Source: Euglena gracilis
Lineage: Eukaryota; Euglenida; Euglenophyceae; Euglenales
Direction of reading: 5' to 3'
DNA: 64,000 nucleotides
Assembly (NCBI GenBank): GCA_039621445.1
Contig: CP154956.1
Location: 87,426,482-87,490,481, forward strand
Shown here: piece after piece, positions 1-9,300 of the stretch
Layout: every line of letters starts with the position of its first letter
Position numbering within the stretch: the stretch's first letter is position 1
Translations under genes and position numbers: made by a program
Notes under the pieces: model-generated
The model's database searches: none
Told to the model about the DNA's origin: nothing
What the model saw: only the letters and a program-made list of their open reading frames with translations

Positions 1-870
1 CTCTTTCGCAGCTTCTTTTGTCTTGCAATGGCCACTGAGGCGCCTGCTGTGTGCTGCGGAAAGGGTGGTGGGGGCAGACGTTGCCTCGCCTCAAGACATG
101 TCGGTGTAGGCCAGTGAAACGTTATTGTTGTGGTGTTTGTGGCTTGTCACCAGCAACAATGGTCACCTGTGGCGACACGTTGAAGGGTTTCTTATCCATG
201 TTTCAAAAAAATTCCTGCCTATTTTTTTGAGCTCCATCCCCAGAATAATTTCTAAATAAAATTGTTCTAAATTTTAGTTCTGCGGTCTTTCCCAAATCTC
301 CCAAATCCAATTGTTTTCCTTTTTTTGCAACCCCAATTTTTTTGTCGCCAAATTCCGAATTTTTGTCTATTTCACATAAACTCCAAGGAAATTTATTTGC
401 GTCACATTTTTAACCAATTTTAAAATTGCCAGAATATTCTTCGGCATTTCCCCCCCCAAAAAAAAACAGAAAAACCCTTTGTGCCCATTCAATCAAAGCA
501 CACTACTTGGCATACTGGTTTCCCCTCTCGTGTATTGTTCGGGGCTCCCCAACCTGTTCGGGTGCTTATCCGGGTCGATGATGATCCTGGATCAGAAATA
601 CGGCAACACACGTTTATACATCGTGTATTCATCATGCATCCATCCATCCATCCATTTTCCAAAGAATCTGATTCCTGATTCCCTCTTATTCCTGATTCCT
701 GATTCAGCCCGGAATTATACGAAATTACATGGTTAGGTCGTGGTTTATCCGTTATCCCATGTTTACCTGTCTGATTCTATCCTGTCCTGTGTCATACATA
801 TCATTTTGAGACATAAAAAATATCCTACGTATGTATAACAAATAAAATTCTTATTGTGTATTATCACTGG
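1..870. other. AT-rich intergenic stretch
   Basis: No gene is recognised here. The DNA is AT-rich with short homopolymers and a few loose copies of a TGATTCC motif at about 664-715. The longest open frames are short and of unnatural composition. Confidence 0.5.
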
Positions 871-879
871 TGTATTATT

Positions 880-910
<31 letters not shown>
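880..910. repeat. (ATC)n microsatellite
   Basis: About ten uninterrupted ATC/TCA units run directly into a T homopolymer. The frame through them encodes poly-isoleucine and is not a gene. Confidence 0.95.
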
Positions 911-911
<1 letters not shown>

Positions 912-1062
912 TTTTTTGTCTGACAGCCTATGCTATCCGGCCTATGCTATCTATCCCACATGTCCTCTTGTGGATTCAGAGCCATTTGCATCACCGCTCA
1001 GAAGCGTCTTGGACTTAGGATGTAGGTTGGGAATTTGGGTGTTCACGGATCTCTGAAGGTAA

Positions 1063-1334
1063 CCCACCGCGGAACCAACTGCGGATGCAGTACCTGGTGC
1101 CTCATTGCCACCTGATGCAAGTCTTCCAAATGCAGAACAGGTTGCTCGCCAGGAGGAGGGGATGGCAACAGGAGACGGCTTCTCAGACATGCAGAGTGAG
1201 TGTGCGCCACGAGACGATGTTGCAACTGTCACCACCGAAAGTCCCCCGGACGCACACGCTGCAGAAGATCCAACGATCAGGATTTTGTGCCGCTGGGTGG
1301 TTGTGGACGATGCCGGTGCAACCACTCCGTGGGT
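1063..1334 (+). CDS. Possible internal exon, unknown product
   Basis: An open stretch of about 90 codons follows a TAA at 1060-1062 and runs to a plausible donor, GTGG|GTAATG, near 1335. It is rich in Ala, Pro, Asp, Glu and Thr and ends in a more structured segment (PTIRILCRWVVVDDAG). The opposite strand is also open (951-1325) but its composition is less protein-like. No family is recognised. It could be an exon of a host gene on the strand opposite to the 1.6-2.8 kb gene, or chance. Confidence 0.25.
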
Positions 1335-1624
1335 AATGCATTCCTCTCATTCCCAATTTCCTCTTGTTTGCATGTGCAAAATCATTTAAAACCTTGGGTC
1401 GGGCTGTGCAATATTTTTACGTCTGTTTGGGAACATGCTTTTGAGAGTGTTGCATATCCTAAGCCCCAGGAAACTCGTTGCACGGGCTATGACGGCAGAC
1501 TTTGTCGTTGGATCTTGAAGGAGTGGACTCGCCTTTATACTGCGGTGGGCACGACCACGGTGCACATTTTTAATTTTCAGAGGTACATGTGCACAGCATT
1601 CATAGCGTATATAGGTGTGAGGTA

Positions 1625-1873
1625 TTAGTTTGGCAGGGACACAGTGGATTCAGAGCCATCAGTCCCCTCGGAGTCCGCGTCTTCGGCTGTGGTCTCCTCC
1701 CGGGTCAATTGGCTGAAGTTAACCGGCAGGGCTTCTGTGGTTGTTCCTTTCTGCAGAGCTGTACGATGCATGTCCTTCAGCAGAGCCCTCAGCACACGGG
1801 TCACCCATGCTGCAGTACGGGCGTTTCCCAGCTTGCAAGTGGCGATCCAGCGTGGAACGTTCCGGAATCTTCC
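1625..1873 (-). CDS. Putative last exon of unknown host gene
   Basis: The exon follows a good acceptor (CATTGTCAG at about 1882-1874), is 83 codons long including the stop, enters in phase 0 and ends with TAA at 1625-1627. Codons favour G or C in third position, as in the Rab23-like exons of this window and unlike most retroelement frames. The protein goes from a basic, helical segment (RFRNVPRWIATCKLGNARTA) to an acidic Ser/Glu/Thr-rich tail (AEDADSEGTDGSEST). It is probably the C-terminal exon of the gene whose larger exon is at 2,063-2,818; the joining donor was not settled. Not recognised as a known family. Confidence 0.45.
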   Translation of the reverse strand, partial: GRFRNVPRWIATCKLGNARTAAWVTRVLRALLKDMHRTALQKGTTTEALPVNFSQLTREETTAEDADSEGTDGSESTVSLPN

Positions 1874-2062
1874 CTGACAATGTTGGCAAAGTTGACCAGA
1901 TCCCCCCCCCCCCAGACCACAGCCAGCTGCAGCATTTAATACAGCAGTCTGGTTTGCGCACACCCGAAATTTGGCTGCTACACTAGAGAAAGCAAATTCG
2001 AACTGCCATGCAACGCCATGCCCCCCCCCCCACCTGTTGTGGGGACACCCCCTTCAACTTTG

Positions 2063-2818
2063 TCAACTTTGGGAGGAACCCTTTGTTGCCAAAGATGTGA
2101 GTGCCTTCTTGATGATTTTGAGCTCGTCTTTCCCCAGTTTGGTTTGTGCTGAGCATCTTGTGGGGAATCCCCTTTGTGCCAGTCCGGCAGCCGTGTGATC
2201 CGGCATTTGGAAGGTGCCACCAGCACTGAGGAATGTCTTGTACGTGTTCCACCGCTGTTCGTTCGTCATCGAATGGGCCTCACTGAGGAACTGGGATTCC
2301 ATGCGCTGCAGCACCTCCGTTTGCTGTACTGTGCGGAGACGTTGCACCTGTTGTGGTTCAGGGCCTCGTGTGTCCATGGCAGCCGGAGTCATTGGAAACT
2401 CCAACATGGAGTAATTCCACGAGCGCGCGATCAGGTCCAACCACATAGTGGTTTTGTACAAGTCCTTCCGGCCTGTCAGTCCATGATGCTTGCGCAGTTG
2501 CGCGTGGAAAGATTTGCAGATTTTTGTCCCTGGGGAGTGGTCTGCAGGAGTTTGACGAAGGGCCACCACGGCTTCCAAATAATCAGCACTGGCATCACGG
2601 TAGAAGGTCCAGACGTTCTTGATGTGCTCAGGCTGCAGCAGACCAGTGTGTGTTTCATGGACCATCAGATGACTCACGTCCAGGTGCAGGGTGGTGTCGA
2701 GGTCCAAGGCGGTTCCCATCGCAGAAGCGAGTGAAAAATCGCAGTGCTTCTGAAAGGCTGGCCCCCTGACCAATCTGGTCCGTTGGTTGGGAATTTTTCT
2801 GGAACAAATTGTCAGCAT
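2063..2818 (-). CDS. Hypothetical protein, large exon
   Basis: This 251-codon frame has normal amino-acid composition and no low complexity. The real exon probably begins after the acceptor TTGGTCAG near 2760, since the first ~20 codons look like intron. The protein is mixed helical: it opens with a LDLDTTLHLDVSHLMVHETH segment, has a Trp- and Arg-rich middle (TTMWLDLIARSWNYSMLEFP) and a basic end (KLGKDELKIIKKALTSLATK). I do not recognise a domain. With the exon at 1,625-1,873 it would form one minus-strand gene. Alternatives are a captured or decayed transposon gene. Confidence 0.45.
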   Translation of the reverse strand: MLTICSRKIPNQRTRLVRGPAFQKHCDFSLASAMGTALDLDTTLHLDVSHLMVHETHTGLLQPEHIKNVWTFYRDASADYLEAVVALRQTPADHSPGTKICKSFHAQLRKHHGLTGRKDLYKTTMWLDLIARSWNYSMLEFPMTPAAMDTRGPEPQQVQRLRTVQQTEVLQRMESQFLSEAHSMTNEQRWNTYKTFLSAGGTFQMPDHTAAGLAQRGFPTRCSAQTKLGKDELKIIKKALTSLATKGSSQS

Positions 2819-2859
2819 CAGCTGGCATCTACCTTGGAATCCAACAGCTGGGACCGGCT

Positions 2860-2941
2860 AGCTGCCCACATATGCAGTGTTTTTCTTTGCCAAAAAAAAA
2901 TCATCACACTACATCACGTCGCCATGTCTCTCCTTTCTAAT
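2860..2941 (+). repeat. Dispersed repeat, copy 1
   Basis: About 80 bp starting AGCTGCCCACATATGCAGTG and ending GTCTCTCCTTTCTAA. A near-identical copy lies inverted at 56,686-56,763. It differs mainly in the length of the A run. The flanks do not match beyond this core. Confidence 0.8.
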
Positions 2942-4005
2942 ATTCACGTTGATTCCCACTGAGAAGTGGGAGCACATTGCTCCGCTGTTTCGGCAAGTCA
3001 CCGTTTGCGTGGTATTGGCGAACCTCTGCAAATCTGGGTGGATCAGCAGGCCCACGTGCACGTGCTCCCAGTGTTTTTTTTTTAAAGCCTTTACCCGGCG
3101 ACCTCTTTCCCTGAGTCCTGTTTCCGGTGATTTTTTTTTTGGGCTCCTTTGCGGCCTTTCAAAACGGTCGCCATTTTTAACGCAATCTTTCCCGTAAAAC
3201 ATTTCCCATTTAACAGGCTTTACTGCAAGGCAAACGGTCCTGACCACGGACAGCGGACTCACTCCCCTGACATCGGCCGAGGACCTGCGTGGCGCCCTGC
3301 AGACTCACCATCTCGCTGCCGTGTCGCCAGCATTATGTTTTTGGGTGAGGTCTTTCCAACACTTTCCGTCTTTGGGTAATGTTGGGATTCTGCCCTTCAT
3401 AATAATACGCCCCTTTTCTGCTGCCCTTAATAATGAGGAAGAAGACGCCTCTGAGCGTCTTCTTCTTGAGAGTCCCGGATGGTGTAATGCCGCAGCTTCT
3501 GCTGCAGCTGCCCAAGAGGAGTGCAACAGATTCCGAATGTGCGAACCGCCATATTTGTGTGTGAAGACGAGGTTGCGAACATACAACAACACCTCGTACG
3601 TGTTTTACTTGGCACCAATTTCCACCACTGGGAATGACATTTGCACACGCAGATCATTTATCTCTTCGTTAAATATGGGATCCAGGGCACAGTAGACTTG
3701 CGGGCTGCCCGGACATTCACAGGAATCTCAACGGTACAATCTCTTGGACAATTGCGTACCATTTGCACAACAGCCGCTGCCGGTGGAGTTTGACGTGTCC
3801 CCCCAGCCAGTAACCCCAACAGGCAACACCCCAATACCTCCCCTCCGGAAGCGCCAAAGGCTGCGGGATTTGGTGTCACAGGACATGATACAACCACCAG
3901 CTCAACACACTGACAGCGTGCAGGAACAGCCTCCCATTGCATCTATTTGAGAGCATTTCCCCCCCTCCACTCTGTCGTCCTGTTGCGCAATTGTGGTTTT
4001 CTAAT
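2942..4005. other. Region without a recognised gene
   Basis: Several frames of 60-125 codons overlap on both strands. One plus frame (3,321-3,950) is open except for a TAG at 3,693-3,695 and ends in a Pro/Gln-rich segment. The minus strand has a comparable frame at 3,658-3,942. Neither shows a known domain, and I cannot say which strand, if either, codes. Confidence 0.3.
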
Positions 4006-4029
4006 CACAGCACCAAGCACCTATAGTCA

Positions 4030-4150
4030 AAATGGCCGAAAATGGCCGAAAATGGCCGAAAATGGCCGAAAATGAAATTTTGGGCTCTATAGGTGGGGGT
4101 CCCGAAAATGGCCGAAAATGGCCGAAAATGGCCGAAAATGGCCGAAAATG
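4030..4150 (+). repeat. Subterminal 10-bp tandem repeats, left
   Basis: Two blocks of four to five AAAATGGCCG units (about 4,031-4,079 and 4,105-4,150) are separated by a short segment containing CTATAGGTGGG, itself resembling an inverted copy of the transposon end. Confidence 0.9.
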
Positions 4151-4749
4151 AGAAAAAAATCATTGCAAAAATTTTCGAGCTTTTTTTGCCCAACAGCTTT
4201 ACCCAACGCCTGAGGGGCGATTTCCAGTGCGAGTGATTCTTGTCTCTGTGCAGCCTCTGTTCTCCTGCCATTATGCCTGGCACTGCAACACATGCTGCTC
4301 AAAGAACCACCTCCGAAAAGGTTATTTGGGCTTTGATGACATTTCAGAAAATTTTGGTGACAAGGACGATGCTGGCATTTTTTTTGTATTTTTTGAAGAA
4401 TAAAACCCATTTTTGGGATAATTTCTCCACAAATCTCCAGTATTACGCCCATTTTGGCCATTTTTGGATCAATTTTTGCTGATTTTGGGGTATTTTGCAC
4501 TGATTTGGCAAATATTGTGCTAAGTTGGGTCAATATGAGCTCATTTATGACATTTCCGGCCATTTTGCGCCATTTTGGTGATTTGGGTTATTTTTCACCT
4601 TTTTTTTTGTGGACATTGTTGGCGTTTTTGGGCAATTTTTGGTTATTTCAAGCCATTTTAGGTCATTTTGTGTGCTTTTGGGGACTTTTTGTGACAATTT
4701 TGGGCTTTTTGTGGTCATTTTTTGGGTTTTTGCGGTAGGTTGGGAGCCA

Positions 4750-5850
4750 ATGGATGAAGACATTAGGCAAGACACAAATATTGGACAAGACGAATTGAAT
4801 GGAGATATTGGACAAGATGCAATGATTGCAGATACTGGACAAGATGCAATGGATTACCACCTGTCGGAGCCCGCATTTACGTCCGCTACGTTCCCGGTCG
4901 GTCCTCTTCCCCGTCCCACTCCCACTCCCGGGCCCACATTCCCTGCCCCTGGACTGGCAACCACCCCCACAGCTCTCCGGGGCCCCACCGCCCCTCGCTC
5001 TCTCGGTAGCCCCACCCCAAGAAGACCAAGGACCCGAAGCCCGAAACCCGAAGCCATGAAACCCATTAGATCCTCCTGCACTGGGAGTGCGCAGCGCACC
5101 CTCTCTGTTTCTCCCGATGCCTCTGCCCCTCTTCTCCCTTCTCCAACCACCCCCTCCCTACACACGCTGCTCGACACTCTACACATCATTCAGGAGCAGC
5201 TCGACGGCTTGCGGCTGACCATCTATGCAGCTGCTGATCCCGAGCAAGGACATCAACGCCATTCTCGGGACCCATCTGAGGGTCCAAACCGCCAGCGGCG
5301 GAGTCGTTCATCGCGGCAGAGGAAGCCAAGCAGTCCGCCTCCCGCCCACATACACCCCACCAGCTCATCGCCCTCGCGGTGCAGTTGCCGCCACCATCGT
5401 CAGCATCGTAGCAGCTGGTGCAGCCCAAGCAACGCCAACAACGCCAACAAGGAGGCCCATGCCGCGCGGAGCAACAGGTGTCCCGAACCCCGGCTCATTC
5501 GGGCTGGTATCCCGAGCCCCGCAGGCCCGGCCGGTTGTGGGGTGGGCGAGCATCCCGTGCGGAGCCTCTCCCCAAACCCGGCCAGGTGCCCTCCCTCTCC
5601 TCCCCTCCTCCCTGCCCTCCCATTCCCCCGGTCCTCTCCAACAGAAAAATGGATGCAGATACTGAACAAGATGCAGATGCTGGACAAGATGTATATGCTG
5701 CAGAAATTGGGCAATTGGGTGAGCGCATTTGATGTCAATATTTCAACATTATGTGCTGATCACATGTTTGCTTGCTTTTGCTCTGAGCTCAAGCCGAGCG
5801 CACTTTCTTCCAACTTCGCCACATCCAGACGGATGATCATCTCATCATGA
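4750..5850 (+). CDS. Repeat-rich proline/serine ORF inside the transposon
   Basis: The frame is open for 413 codons from 4,609, but the first ~47 codons are translated T-rich repeat DNA, so the ATG at 4,750 is the sensible start (366 codons). It begins with four imperfect GQDA-type repeats (4,750-4,860), continues through a long Pro/Ser/Arg-rich low-complexity region (4,900-5,640), then repeats a related block (about 5,645-5,705). The GC-rich centre differs sharply from the T-rich DNA on its left. It may be captured host sequence. No known domain; whether it is translated is unknown. Confidence 0.3.
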   Translation: MDEDIRQDTNIGQDELNGDIGQDAMIADTGQDAMDYHLSEPAFTSATFPVGPLPRPTPTPGPTFPAPGLATTPTALRGPTAPRSLGSPTPRRPRTRSPKPEAMKPIRSSCTGSAQRTLSVSPDASAPLLPSPTTPSLHTLLDTLHIIQEQLDGLRLTIYAAADPEQGHQRHSRDPSEGPNRQRRSRSSRQRKPSSPPPAHIHPTSSSPSRCSCRHHRQHRSSWCSPSNANNANKEAHAARSNRCPEPRLIRAGIPSPAGPAGCGVGEHPVRSLSPNPARCPPSPPLLPALPFPRSSPTEKWMQILNKMQMLDKMYMLQKLGNWVSAFDVNISTLCADHMFACFCSELKPSALSSNFATSRRMIISS

Positions 5851-6091
5851 CAGATGAAATTTAACATCAAGGCTTCTTTGAAGTGATGGATTTATGCCAT
5901 TTAGATTTTTCACGATATTGCAACCAATTTCTTTTGACCTCTTTAATCCCTGAGCACCCATTCCAAACGGACCTCTTTGGATGTGTTGGCTTGATTTGTT
6001 GCTCACAACTACTTTCACGTTGCATGAATGATCAAATGCATTGTTGGTATGAAAGGATTTTAAGGTAATTTTACCCCCCACCTATAGGAAA

Positions 6092-6158
6092 AAATGGCCG
6101 AAAATGGCCGAAAATGGCCGAAAATGGCCGAAAATGGCCGAAAATGGCCGAAAATGGC
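6092..6158 (+). repeat. Subterminal 10-bp tandem repeats, right
   Basis: Six to seven AAAATGGCCG units lie just inside the right end of the transposon, in the same orientation as the left blocks rather than mirrored. Confidence 0.9.
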
Positions 6159-6404
6159 AAAAATCGGGGTGTCAATTATAGGTGCTTGCACAGCACTCCC
6201 CTAAGTGTCCCTCCCTCGCCACAAAGAACCAGCCCACGGTCCAGATGTTTCGCATGTCTTCTTCTTGTGCCTCGCTGTGCCTGCAGTATCCCATGTCACA
6301 TCCCCGGTGAGCAACTGCTGATTCATGCATTCCGAGTCTGCAGCACCACACATTGCATCACTGCACTCCACCTGTCCCACTGTCGGCCTGTGTACAAAAC
6401 TGGT

Positions 6405-6575
6405 TACCTGAGCCTCCCTGGAGCCTCCCTGGAGCCTCCCTCCGGGGAGGCTCCAGGGAGGCTGGTTATCTAAGCCTCCCTGGAGGCTCCCTGGAGGGGA
6501 GCCTCCCTGGAGGCTGGTTACCTGAGCCTCCCTGGAGCCTCCCTGGAGCCTCTGGCAGGTAACCTCCTCGGAGGG
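6405..6575. repeat. Palindromic GCCTCCCTGGA repeat cluster
   Basis: At least ten copies of GCCTCCCTGGA or its complement TCCAGGGAGGC are packed in 170 bp in both orientations, so the DNA can fold into several alternative hairpins. A GGTTACCTGAGCC spacer recurs between groups. Confidence 0.9.
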
Positions 6576-6829
6576 ATTCCATTTTTGCCGTAGACCCGAG
6601 GAACATCCCCCGCGGCCCCCGAAGTCGCACGCAGGACACCCGAGACCATGGGCTTCTGGCAGCACGCAAGCTGCAATGTTTATTTCTGAACACCCAGGGG
6701 AAACCCTCCATTATAAGAAACCCTCACTTATATGAAACCCTTTGGGCATTTTCGGACCGTCACCCACCCTTAAGAAACCCCTTGGGAGCTCTTGGTTGGC
6801 CAAGATATAAGAAACCCCAAGAAATGCCA

Positions 6830-7180
6830 TGTTAAACGGGAGCAGTCGAGCACAATTGTCGGAGGTGCAACAGACAAAATCGCTCTTGTCCAGTGCAGGC
6901 AAAAGCAGAGTTGGTGTCACTGCTTTGGAAAAGCAGGCAGCAATGTGGAGCTGCTTTTTGGAACGCACTGGTGTTGGAGCTGGGCCAGGCACGACAATGG
7001 GTTTCAATCAACAAAGGTAAATGCCACTCACAGTCTCACCATGAAGAAGCAGCTTCCGTTTTTAAATTATTTCCAGGGCTGATTTCAATTGTTACCCCAT
7101 GTGGAGGTGCTGGCATCAATATACTGGGGGGCTATATTTCTTGCGGATCTTTTTGGAACCCTCCCTCTTTCTTCATCTTC
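6830..7180 (+). CDS. Weak candidate: two exons with a 60-nt intron
   Basis: A donor (ATCAACAAAG|GTAAATG) at 7,017 and an acceptor (TTATTTCCAG) ending at 7,076 would remove a 60-nt intron with a good pyrimidine tract. Upstream one frame reads QAKAELVSLLWKSRQQCG and then a short helical stretch; downstream the joined frame is open and Gly-rich. No family is recognised, and repeats such as TAAGAAACCC lie immediately upstream (6,715-6,825). Confidence 0.2.
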
Positions 7181-7727
7181 TTCCTCCCCTCGGTCCCTCC
7201 CTCACTCCCATTGTGACCCTCGCGCACCTCATCCGCGGAAGCAGCTCCATCACTCCACGTTTCCTCACCCCCCTCAGACTCTCCAAAGTTTCGGACCAGG
7301 TTCACAGTCCGACCTTACAAAAGACTGCAAGGAGGATGGGGACAGGCATTAGGAGCCACTTATGAGAAACTCCCACAACAAAAAACCTCCTAGCAATGGG
7401 CGGGGTCACTTTGTGGATCTCAAGAAATTGTGGCGGAAATGATCTGTGGCTGTCAAAAAGCAAATGCCGCATGGCAAGCAGGCTCTAGGTATGGGTGTGG
7501 GTATGTGGGCATGGTATGGTGCAAAGCGCCAAACTTTTTTTTGAGAAATGCCCTTCGACGGCCTGATTTTTGGGGGTTCCCGTGCAGGGCGGGTGGGCGG
7601 GGGGACTCCCCCTCTGGGGGTCTTAAAAGAAGCCTGATGGCAAGTCACTGGGTGGTGCAAAACCACACAGAAAATGCGAAGAGAAAGGCACATTTGAGAC
7701 AGACCTTTTGAACGTGTTGGTTGGCAC

Positions 7728-8010
7728 ATGGGGAACTTCTTTGGTCTGGCTCACACCGTGAGAATTCAGCCAATACTGGAAAAGGTTCTTTGTCTTGGAG
7801 AATGGTGGGATTTCACAGTCTATTTCCTCGGATCTGAGTCCATGCCTCTGATTCCAGGACATGACAGAGAAGCAGGAATGAGACAGCGAAGGATGCAGAA
7901 GATTGTCATTCAGCAGGCAGTGTTGGCTTTTGCAGATGGTCTAAATTTCCCCCCGTTTGCACCCCTCAGTTTTAAGGTCCGGTTGAGTAAGCTGCTTGAA
8001 TTTCATACAG
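7728..8010 (+). CDS. Weak candidate exon, unknown
   Basis: From an ATG at 7,728 about 94 codons of balanced composition run to a possible donor ACAG|GTATTT at about 8,010. Motifs visible are a hydrophobic LCLGEWWDFTVYFLG segment and an Arg-rich REAGMRQRRMQK segment. The minus strand is also open over 7,623-7,862, so the coding strand is uncertain. Confidence 0.2.
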
Positions 8011-9300
8011 GTATTTTTGGAATTATTTGTTCAAAATTATCGAATTTGAACAAGCACAGTAAGGTGGGCGAGCGACAAATTGTTGTCCAGCCCAAATCCA
8101 GAACATGACCCCCCATTGTATATCCCCCAGGGCCAACCATCAAACATTCACCTTTGAGAGGGAAAGAGTGCAGCAGAAATATCATGGATGGTGAAGCTGG
8201 ATCCGAAACCGCCTTGGTCTTCGACTTTTACCGCGAAGGAAACATCATTCCAGAATGTGCTGAACACACGAGTTGCGCTGAATAAACATGCAAACCATTC
8301 AAGACGAACCAGAAATGAAAGCCCATTTCCTTCAATGCCTCCAGACCTTGCAGTTCCCCTGATGGAGTCAAAAGATGTTCTCAAATGCATTTTCTCAGTA
8401 GAACTGATATGTTTTGGGCTTTCCTTCTTTTCTCGCATGGCAATAAGAAAAGGGCTTGGGAGAAAAAAAAGATTTATTTTACGCAGTTGGCAGTTTTTTG
8501 GGGACATTTTTGCTGTTTTATTTTTGGCATTTAATTCAACCCCAGGTCGGGCCCAGTTCCAGCCGGGGGGGGGGGACCAATGAGGGTGAGGGGGGTCAGC
8601 CAGAAGCCTTTTTCCATCAGACCAAATTTTCCAGCTGTCATCAAGCGATGCCCTGTTTGGAAGTCTTTTTTCGAATGCTGAATGGCCACAAATGCAAGAT
8701 GAGCAGCGACTGGCAGCGAAGCACATCGACCCCGGGCAGTGGCTGACCCTTCACCAAGGGCGACGCCAGGGGCTGTTTCGCAGGTTGCAAGCAACCGCAT
8801 CTCACTGGCAGTGCCGCCCGTTGCACGCATCGCGTAGACGTGCGGAATGCTGGCTCGCATTGTGGATAGCAGGCATTTGCACAACCACCCAGGTCAGGTC
8901 TGTCAGGACTGATGGGTGTCCCCTAACCGGAATTGTGGCAAGATTCATCCCTGTTTCCCGGGACTTTTGAACGGTTTGAATAAGTGCTTGTATCTGCATG
9001 GCCAAGGTTTGGGGGCATCCCGTCAGCGGTTTATCCATCACTCAAGAAAAGCAGAAGTGTTGCTTTTCTTAAAATTTGGTTCTGAACGTCACCTTGACGT
9101 CAGACTACACACATTTTTTTTGAATTTGCGAGTCCAACAAAAGATTTGCTTCAAAAGTCGCAAAGTTTGTTGTGCTTTTTCTTTTTCTTTGCACAACAAA
9201 CGTTTTTTGGATCCTGTTCTCTACCCTTCCAGGTGTTCCCACCTGGAATCCATCCCCATCCTGGAAAATTTTGTGGCACTTTATGGCGCTGCAAAAAGGC
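8011..9300. other. Region without a firm gene
   Basis: Short frames overlap on both strands at 8,530-9,040; the minus frame containing IQALIQTVQKSRETGMNLAT (8,802-9,041) looks the most protein-like. No domain or splice pattern could be fixed. Confidence 0.3.

Larger units (their letters stand above)
4014..6188. mobile_element. Non-autonomous hAT-like DNA transposon
   Basis: The 12-bp ends CAAGCACCTATA (4014-4025) and TATAGGTGCTTG (6177-6188) are perfect inverted repeats. Both are flanked by the identical 8-mer CACAGCAC (4006-4013 and 6189-6196). An 8-bp target duplication with ends CA...TG fits the hAT superfamily, although the terminal sequence is not the common CAGGG/CAGTG form and other superfamilies with 8-bp duplications are possible. 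Just inside each end sit tandem copies of a 10-bp motif, AAAATGGCCG, as expected of subterminal transposase-binding repeats. No transposase is encoded. Length 2,175 bp. Confidence 0.85.

Noticed and set aside
4031-4150. CRISPR-like array of AAAATGGCCG
   Set aside because: Units are contiguous 10-mers without spacers, inside a bounded DNA transposon of a eukaryote.
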